From contig NC_084462.1 in assembly GCF_027409185.1 (NCBI RefSeq), forward strand, positions 88,646,179-88,710,178: 64,000 bases of DNA, in the 5' to 3' direction. A program made the position numbers and the translations under genes. The notes beneath the pieces are model-generated. The model saw nothing but the letters and a program-made list of their open reading frames with translations, was not told the DNA's origin and did not search any database. Below are positions 41,101 to 50,100 of this stretch, in pieces. The DNA comes from Cynocephalus volans. Taxonomy: Eukaryota > Chordata > Mammalia > Dermoptera > Cynocephalidae. How positions within the stretch are numbered: the first letter of the stretch is position 1; the number at the start of each line of letters is the position of its first letter.

Positions 41101-44100
41101 TGAGAGATCTGTGTGCTGAAAATATAAAATACTGATGAAAGAAATTGAAAATGATTCAAATAATGGAAAGATGTTTTGTGTTCCTGGATTGGAAGAATTA
41201 ATATTGTTAAAATGTCCATACCAGCCAAATAAATCTATACAATCAGTGTAATCCCCAATAAAATTCTGTGACATTTTTCACAGAAGTAGAAAAAAAAATC
41301 CTAAAATTTGTATAGAACCACAAAAAATCACAAATACTCTGAGCAATCTTAAGCAAAAAGAACAAAGCTGGAGGCATCATACTACCTTACTTCAAAATAT
41401 ACTACAAAGCTATAGTAACCAAAACAGCATGGTACTGGCATAAAACAGACACATATACCCAATGGAACAGAATAGAGAGCCCAGAAATAAATCCACGAAT
41501 CTACAAACAAATGATTTTTGATGAAAGTGCCAAGAACACATAATGGAGAAAAGACAGTCTCTTCAATAAATTGTATTGGGACAATTGGATATCCACATAC
41601 AGAAGAATGAAACTGAACTCTTATCTCACAACCTGTATAAAAACTGACTCAAAATGGATTAAAGACTTAAATGTGAAACTGTAAAACTGCTAGGAGAAAA
41701 TATACAGGAATAGCTCCACAACATTGGTCTAAGCACTGATTTTTCAAATACAACCCCCAAATCACAAGCAAAAAAAGCAAAAGTAGATAAATAGGATTAC
41801 ATCAAACTAAAAATCTTCTGCACAGTAAAGAAAACAATCAAAAGAGTGAAGAAATGACCACAGAATGGGGGAAAATATTTTCAAACCATACATCTTATAA
41901 GGGGTTAATATCCAAAATATATAAGGAACTCAAGCAATCCAATAACAGAAAAAAACCCAAATAATCCAATTAAAAATGAGCAAAGTAAATTAGTATCACT
42001 ATTTTGGAAAAAAGTATGGAAGTTCCTCAAAAAACTAAAAATAGAATTACAATGTAGTTCACCAATCCCACTTCTAGGTATATATTCAAAAGTATTGAAG
42101 TTGGTACATTGAAGTGTTATCTGCACTCCCATGTCTATTTCAGCATTATTCACAATAGCCAAGATATGAAAGCAACCTAAATGTTTATCAAAGGATGAAT
42201 GGATAAAGAAAATGTGGCATATATACACAATGTAATATTACACAGCCTTCAAAACAAAGAAATTCTGCTGTTCACAACATGGTTACAACTGGCAGACATT
42301 ATGCTAAATGCAACAAGCCAGGCATAGAAAGACAAATAATACTATGATCTCACTTATATGTGGACTCTAAAGAAGTTACAATAGAAAGAGAGTAGAAAGG
42401 TGGTTACTAGAAGCTGGAGGAGGAAGAGGTGAGATGGAAAAGGGGAGATGATAATCAGAGAGCACAAAGTTTCAGTTAGACTGGAGGAATAAATTTTAGT
42501 TATCTATTGCATTGCATGATGAGCACAGTTAATAATGTATTCTATATTTCAAAATTGTTCAAAGAATAGATCTTCAACATTCCAATCACAAAAAAATAAG
42601 TTAGGGCTTGACTGAATTTTTCTACAATGTACCAGGAGACTTCAAAAAGTTCATGCAAAATGCAAACTATGAAAAAACTGTGCAAGGATTTCAAAAATCT
42701 TTTGGACCAAGATAAACTCATACTAACTTGTTATAACATGTCTAAACAAGATCTAGTTTGAGACACTGATAAGGATAAGACATCAGCCCGAAAAGAGCCC
42801 CTATCAGAGCAACATGAATCATCAAATTCATGGTGAAGCTTGGGTGGAAGATTGGTGAAATCATTGATGCTTTACCAAAAGTTTATGGGGAAAATGCCCC
42901 AAAGAAGTCAGCAGTTCAAAAATGGAGAACTTATTATAAGAAGGAAAAAGATGACGTTGAAGATGAAACTCATAGTGGCAGACTGTCCACATCAATTCGT
43001 GAGGAAAAAAATTAATCTTGTTCCTACCCTAATTGAAGAGGATTGATGATTAACAGCAGAAACAACGGCCAACACCATAGACATCTCAATGAGTTTAGCT
43101 TACAGAATTCTGACTAAAAAATTACAGTTGGGCAACTTTTTGCTTAATGGGTGCCACAACTGTAGCACTAAGACAACTGCAGACAAGAGCAGAGCTTTCA
43201 ATGGAAATTTTAAACAAGTGGAATCAGATCCTCAAGGATTTCTTTGAAAAACTGTAACAAGAGATGAAACATGGCTTTACCAGTACAATCCTGAAGACAA
43301 AGCATAATTGAAGCAATGGCTACTAAGAGGTAGAAGTGGTCCAGTCAAAGCCAAAGTGGACCGGTCAAGAGCAAAGGTCGTGGCAGCAGTTTTTTGGTAT
43401 GCTCAAGGAATTTTGCTTGTTGACTTTCTGGAGGGCCAAAGAACAATAATATCTGCTTACTATGAGAGTGTTTTCAGAAAGTTAGCCAAAGCCTTAGCAG
43501 AAAAATGCCCTGGGAAGCTTCACCACAGAGTCCTTCTTCACCATAACAATGCTCTTGATCATTCCTCTCACTAAACCAGGGCAATTTTGCAAGAGTTTTG
43601 ATGGGAAATTATCAGGCATCCACCTTACAGTCTTGATTTGACTCCTTTTGACTTCTTCTTGTCTCCTAATCTTAAACGATCTTTAATGGTCATCTATTTT
43701 TCTTCAGTTAATAGTGTAAAAAAGACTACATAGACATGGTAGGTTCTCAGGACCCTCAGTTCTTTAGAGATGGACTAAATGGCTGGTATCATTTGCTTAC
43801 AAAAGTGTCTTGAACTTGATGGAAGTTATGTTAAGAAATAAGGCTTATATTTTTTATTTTTGTCTTTTAATTCCATTTTTCTGCAAACTTTTTTTAAGTC
43901 CCCTTATATGTATACATAGATCAAAAAATAATGTTGTACCCCATAAAAATAAAAAATTATTTGTCAATCAAAAATTATTTTTTTCCAAGTGCAAAGGACT
44001 TGAACAGACATTTCTGAAAAGAAGACATACAAATGACCAACAAATATCTGAAGAAATGCCTCAATGTCACTATGCTTGTGGGAAATGCAAATTAAAACCA

Positions 44101-47100
44101 CAATAAGATATCACTTCACACATATTAGAATGGCTTATTATCAAAAAGATGAAAAACAAGAAGTGTTGGGGAGGATGTTGAGAAAAGGGAGCCCTTGCAC
44201 ACTGTTGGTGGAAATGTACATTGCCACAGCCAATATGAAAAACAATATGGCAGTTACCAAAAGAACTACAGATGGGACTATCATATGTTCCAGCAATCCC
44301 ACTACTGGGTATATATCCAAAGGAACTGAAGTCAGTATGTTGAAGGCATATGTTCATTGCAGCATTATGCACAATAGCCATAGAATCAACCTAAATTTTC
44401 ATCAATAAATGAATAGATAAAGAAAATGCAATGGAATATTGTTTTGCCTTTTAAAAAAGAAGGAAATACTGTCATTTATTACAATATGTAGAAACCTGGA
44501 GGACATCCTGCTAAGTGAAATGAGCCAGGCAGATAAAAACAAATACCACATGATCTCACTTATATGTGGTATCTAAAAACGTTGAACACAGAAGTAGACA
44601 GTAGTTACCAGAGGCTGGGGTGGGAAAATGTTGTGCAAAGGGTACAAAGTTTCAGTTAGATAGGGAGAATAAGATTTGAGATCTATTTCACAACATGGTA
44701 AGTACAGTTAATAATAATGTATTGTGTACTTCAAAATTGCTAAGAGAGTAAATTTTAAGTATCTCACTTCAAAAAAATTAATGAGATGATATATTAATTA
44801 GCTTGATTTAATCATTCCACATTGTATACATATAGTAAAATATCGCATTGTACCACATAAATTTATACAATTATTATTTGTCAATTAAAAATAATAAATA
44901 AAAAAGAAAGATATAAAATCAACCACCTATCTTTACACATTAAGGAACTAGAAAAAGAAGAACAAACTAAATCCCAGGTTAGCTGAAAGGAGGAAATTAT
45001 AACATTAGAGAAGAATTTAATTTCTTTATTAAACTAAATAAAAAATAGAAAAATGATAGAAAAAACCCATTTTATGAGCATTACCTTGATACCAAAGCCC
45101 AAGACACTACAAGAAAAATAAAACAAAAACTACAGACCAATATCTCTTGTGATGAATATTGATGAAAAAATCCTCAACAAAATACTAGCAAACGAAATTA
45201 AGCAGCACGCTAAAAGGATTATATACAATGGCTAATGGAATTTATTCCTGGAACTCAAGAATAATTTAATATGTGTTAAATAGCTTGATCTAATAGATAC
45301 ATTTGTAACCCAAATGCCCAAAAGCTGCAGGACACATTTTCTTTTGAAGCATACACAAAACATTTACAAAAAAATCACCCTACCATTTTGCTACTTAGTT
45401 GGCTGTGGTGATATATATGGTGTGAACACTGGATGGATCATATTAAAAACATACCCTGGAACTTTGTCTTGTGCAAATTTCTTCTTTCTTCTTTATTCAT
45501 ACTAAGTGTAGATTGTGTAGTTGAAATGTGCTAACTTTCTTGAATAAATTATATACAAATTTAAATTTAATACTCACAACTCTTTATCATTACACAAGTG
45601 ATGAAGAATTGCTATTATCATTATCATTACTATTTTTGCTATTATTTCTTTCCATAAACTTACTAAACAGGTGAGAGTTATATTGGGAGTTAGGAGGCCT
45701 GGATTGTATCTGACTCTTGATTATTTAGCTGAATAACCTTAAATAATTCTCTTAGCTTTTCTGATCAATGCAGCCACTGAAGTAGAGGGACTTAAGCTGG
45801 GTGATACCTAACTTCATTTTAGGTCTAACATTCTATGCATTTATAAATTGCAGCTCATTTGGTTTGCTAATTTTATAGAAAACTACCACTAAGTTTGATA
45901 ATTTTTTGTTTTTATTACCAAAAATCATTAATGCTACCTTGAGCTTCTACAACCAGCATCATAAATAAATCTGAACTCTAATTAAACTTTATTGCTTATT
46001 TCATGTATTTGAATTCTAATTCATTTCTTCATTGCTTACTAGAGCAGGAATTCAGGGTGTTACATTAGGACTTTTTTATAATATTGACATTATTATTACA
46101 TAGAATTCTTTCTTCTTATAACATATTTACTTTGTCTCTAGTTTAACTATCATGCCACGATTTTACTAGTTCTGGTTAATGGCTGTCTCATCTCCAAAGC
46201 TGCTTTAATTTCTCATTGAGTTACTGATAATTAAAGAGATGGAATAGTTATAGAACAGTAGAAGGTAACTAAGTCATTGACTGCTTTCTGCATAACAACT
46301 ACTATGCAAAAACCATCAATTCATCAAATATTTGTATGATTTCTGTGTGCCAAGCACTATGCTAAGGGCTCAAAATGCAAAGACAAAATATGATCTTTGT
46401 TCTTAATTAATTTTACTATTAACTTCTTTAAGGTATCTATATATTACCTGTATTTGGCAGATGAGGAAACTGAGACTTGTGCAGGGTAATGCAGCTAATG
46501 AATAACAGGCCCAGTGTTCCAATTCAGGTCTGCATGATTCCAAAACCCATGTTTATGCCACCATACCAATTGATCAGCTCTTTAAGAACAGATAAAATTA
46601 CTGATATTATACAAATTCCAATTTTAAATTGTCATGTTGACTTTAATTTCATGCATGTTTTATTTTTTAAGCCTGACAAAGAAAATCAAGATTGCTTATT
46701 TGATAGAATTTCAGAAAGTTATGTGACACTTTTCATGACCATACCTCTAAGTCGAAAAGATGCATTCTTTCAGGTAAACACGGAAATGAACAGTAATGCT
46801 AATTGTTTTTAGAGTGAAAGAAATAGAAACAAAAGTTATTTTATTTAAACACATGAGAACATATTTTACTTTGGAAAGCATAATTTTCTAATATAAAGTA
46901 AGCAATATCTAAAAATTTATACTCTTACCACTCCTTCCCCAGAATGTTGTATTGCCTTGCCTAAAAGTCTTACAGAATCTCCTTAGTGGTATAGTTATTT
47001 TGTTTGCATATTAATAATTTGAAAACTGTTCGCTTATTCTATGTATGTTCTTGTCGTTTTCTATTTACCTACAAAATTATTTATCATTTTTCTTTTACTT

Positions 47101-50100
47101 TATAATGAATCTTTTTTTTTTTTTTTTTTGTGACTGGTAAGGCGATCGCAACCCTTGGTGTGGTGTTGTCCGCACTGCGCTCAGCCAGTGAGCGCACCAG
47201 CCATCCCTATATAGGACCCGAACCCACGGCGGGAGTGCCTCTGCACTCCTAGTGCCGCACTCTTCCGAGTGCGCCACAGGATCGGCCCTATAATGAATCT
47301 TTTGATCCATTTAAGAGGACTTGACAAGTTTGTGTTATGCCTAAGGACTAAGCACTTGTTACAGTCAAGTGCAATACATAAAATTGTGAATCAAATGCTT
47401 GTTTTGCTATTCTGTTGTTAATGAAGTAGGAATGATTAAAATAATTAATGTCCTTGAACAATGAGAAATGAAGAATGTAGGGATTTCATTGGGTATATTT
47501 AAATTTAACTTCTAGCATTTCAAAACACAAGTCATATTCAAATACTTTGTTGCATTGGCAATCCGTAAAGAAGAGATACATAAGTAGTTTGGAGTTTGTG
47601 AACATTTTCATGGGTAAAACAGACCTAAAGTAACAAGTTCGGAGTCCTTCACAATGAAAATATAAACAAAAATTCACAAATTTTCCAAATCTTGGCCTAT
47701 CTTACAAACACGTACTCATATATCAAGTGTGATAGAGGGAAATCGGTAGTGGACTGGAAATAAGGAGACTTGTGTTTGTGTCCAGAATCTACTACTAAAT
47801 GACCTGGGTGATCTTGGCAACCCACTCAACCTCTCAGGTTCACAACTGGGTTGTCTATCAAGTGAAGAGGTTGATCAAATCCATGATTTTTAAATTGTTG
47901 TCTTGTGGAACAGGGTATTCTGAACGATAGACTAGGATTTCCTCTGCTAATATTGGAACTGTTTTTTCTTGTTTGCAGGAAAAAGTTAGTTAAGGTTTAG
48001 GAATTTTGCAATTAAATTGTCTGGAGATGATAATAACAGCTATTTCTCCTACCTATATTCTTTCAGCTAGTCTATCTTTTTGTGGTTTTTATGTTAATAT
48101 GTATTCACTGAATGTGCCTAGCTTACCTGCATGGCTTGATAAAATCAAGCATACTTTAATACAAGGCTCTTAAGAAAGTATAAAACAACTATTTAATGTG
48201 GACCAAGAAGGAAATGGTGGTACCATTGCATATCTCCCATTCTCTGGTTTTGATGTCAGAGGTCGGGTCTGGGTGTCCCAGTAGCTGGTCTTAACCCACC
48301 CTGTTCCCTTATCAGGTTCTTGTACTCTGCCACAGGAAAGAATTCAAGAGCAGCGTCACAGTAGAAAATGAGGACAGGTTTAATATAGTGAATAAGAGAT
48401 ACAGATTTCACAGAGAGAGTGCAGCATAGCTCCAGACTGAGCAGGGCCCACATCAAGTTTAATACAAAAGTAAGAAATGCACATTTAAAATTCAGTACAG
48501 AGTGCAGGCTGGCTCAAGAGAGTCAGTAGCTGATTGCTGAAAGTAAGTTGGATACAAAGTAAAGCATACACACCTCAGCCAGAGAAGTGGGTTGGCCACA
48601 GGAAAGTGAGCAAGGACTTCCTGAAAGTAAGTTTGATACAAAAAAAAAGAAATACACACTCCACAGGCAGAGTGCCTGCTGGCTGTAGGAGAGTAAGCAA
48701 CAACCCCACCTTCTGCTGGGATTCTGTTTTTGTCTTTTCCTTATCCAATGAATATTCAATTAAGGGGGTGGTTCCCAGTTATGTAACATAGTCTTGCACA
48801 TGCTTAGTTGGTCTTCTTGGAGCATGTTCATTGGTCAAATCCTATCACGTGCACCAGACATATTCAAGAATACTCTGTGCTCTCCAGTACCTCTAGTGCA
48901 AGCTCATTCAGAGGATAAACTCCACTTCACTGAGCATGCCCAGCTACAAGGGTTATATAACCCCTCTTTACTGAGCATGCCCAGCCCCTGGATTTGCATA
49001 AACCATTGTGCATATTTCCCCCTGGAAAACAGGTCTAACTAGCCACAGTAACTTTCCTCTAGGGGAGATCCTAGAGGATGGGCCTGAAACCTTGGGGAAT
49101 GGCTTGAAACCCAGAGTTGTGTCCTATAACCCAAGCCCAGGGAAACTGAACACCTCCTATCTCAGTTTCTGATCCTACTTTTATGGTCTAAATGTTCCCC
49201 CCTGGGATGGATGTGTCTTTTGATAAATGTTATACTTCTCTCAAGTCATGACATGACTTTTTCTGGGTTCTTATTTTCAGTGGCTTTTTCCATGGAGAAA
49301 TTAGAAGTTGTTTAATCAAGATCCAAAGCCTCATTTGAGAACAAACAAGATGTACACCTTAATGATTAGACTTTTTTACCTGTGCTCAGTCTTCTTTAAA
49401 TGCTCTCTCTCCCTGTTTCTATGTTTGAGAGCCAGGCCACCTCCCTACAAGTGTACCCCCTCAAGAGCTATTTAAGTAGAGGTGGGGCCTCATCTCTTAT
49501 TGATCAATTTCCATTATTTTGAACTCATTCAAACAAGTGAGGATTTCAGTACTATTAACTATCTCAATTATCTTACCTAAGGAAATTTATTAATTTCTAA
49601 CAATGAAAAATTTATCTTCAGCTCTCACTATTCAGTGCAAATTAATCTCAACCTAAGCATATTTAGTATGTTTTTACTTCCCTTACTTCAGTGTCATACA
49701 ATGATATTCCCTTAGAAATTTTCCAAACAGTTTAACACTTGATCTCTTTTTTCTTTAATCTCCTGAACATGGAACATTTACCGAAAACTTTTAGAAATTC
49801 TCCTTATCCACCTTGTTAAACATTTTCATTTTAATCATTGCTATATTTTTTTTAGATTTCTTTTTTGATTATTAGCATATTCATAATTACAAATCACAAT
49901 TTTTCTCTATGCCCCTTATCCAACCAACCATTCCCCAAGCCCCCTCCCTCCCTCCTCCCCATCTCTAGTATCCTTAAGTTTGTTTTCTCCTTCTGAAAGT
50001 TCAGTGTATTATTGTGGTCTGTTTTCTGTCTTTCGTCCTTTCTTTTTCTTTCTTTCTTCTTGTCTTTCTTTCTTTCTCTCCTTCTTTCTTAGCACCCAGT

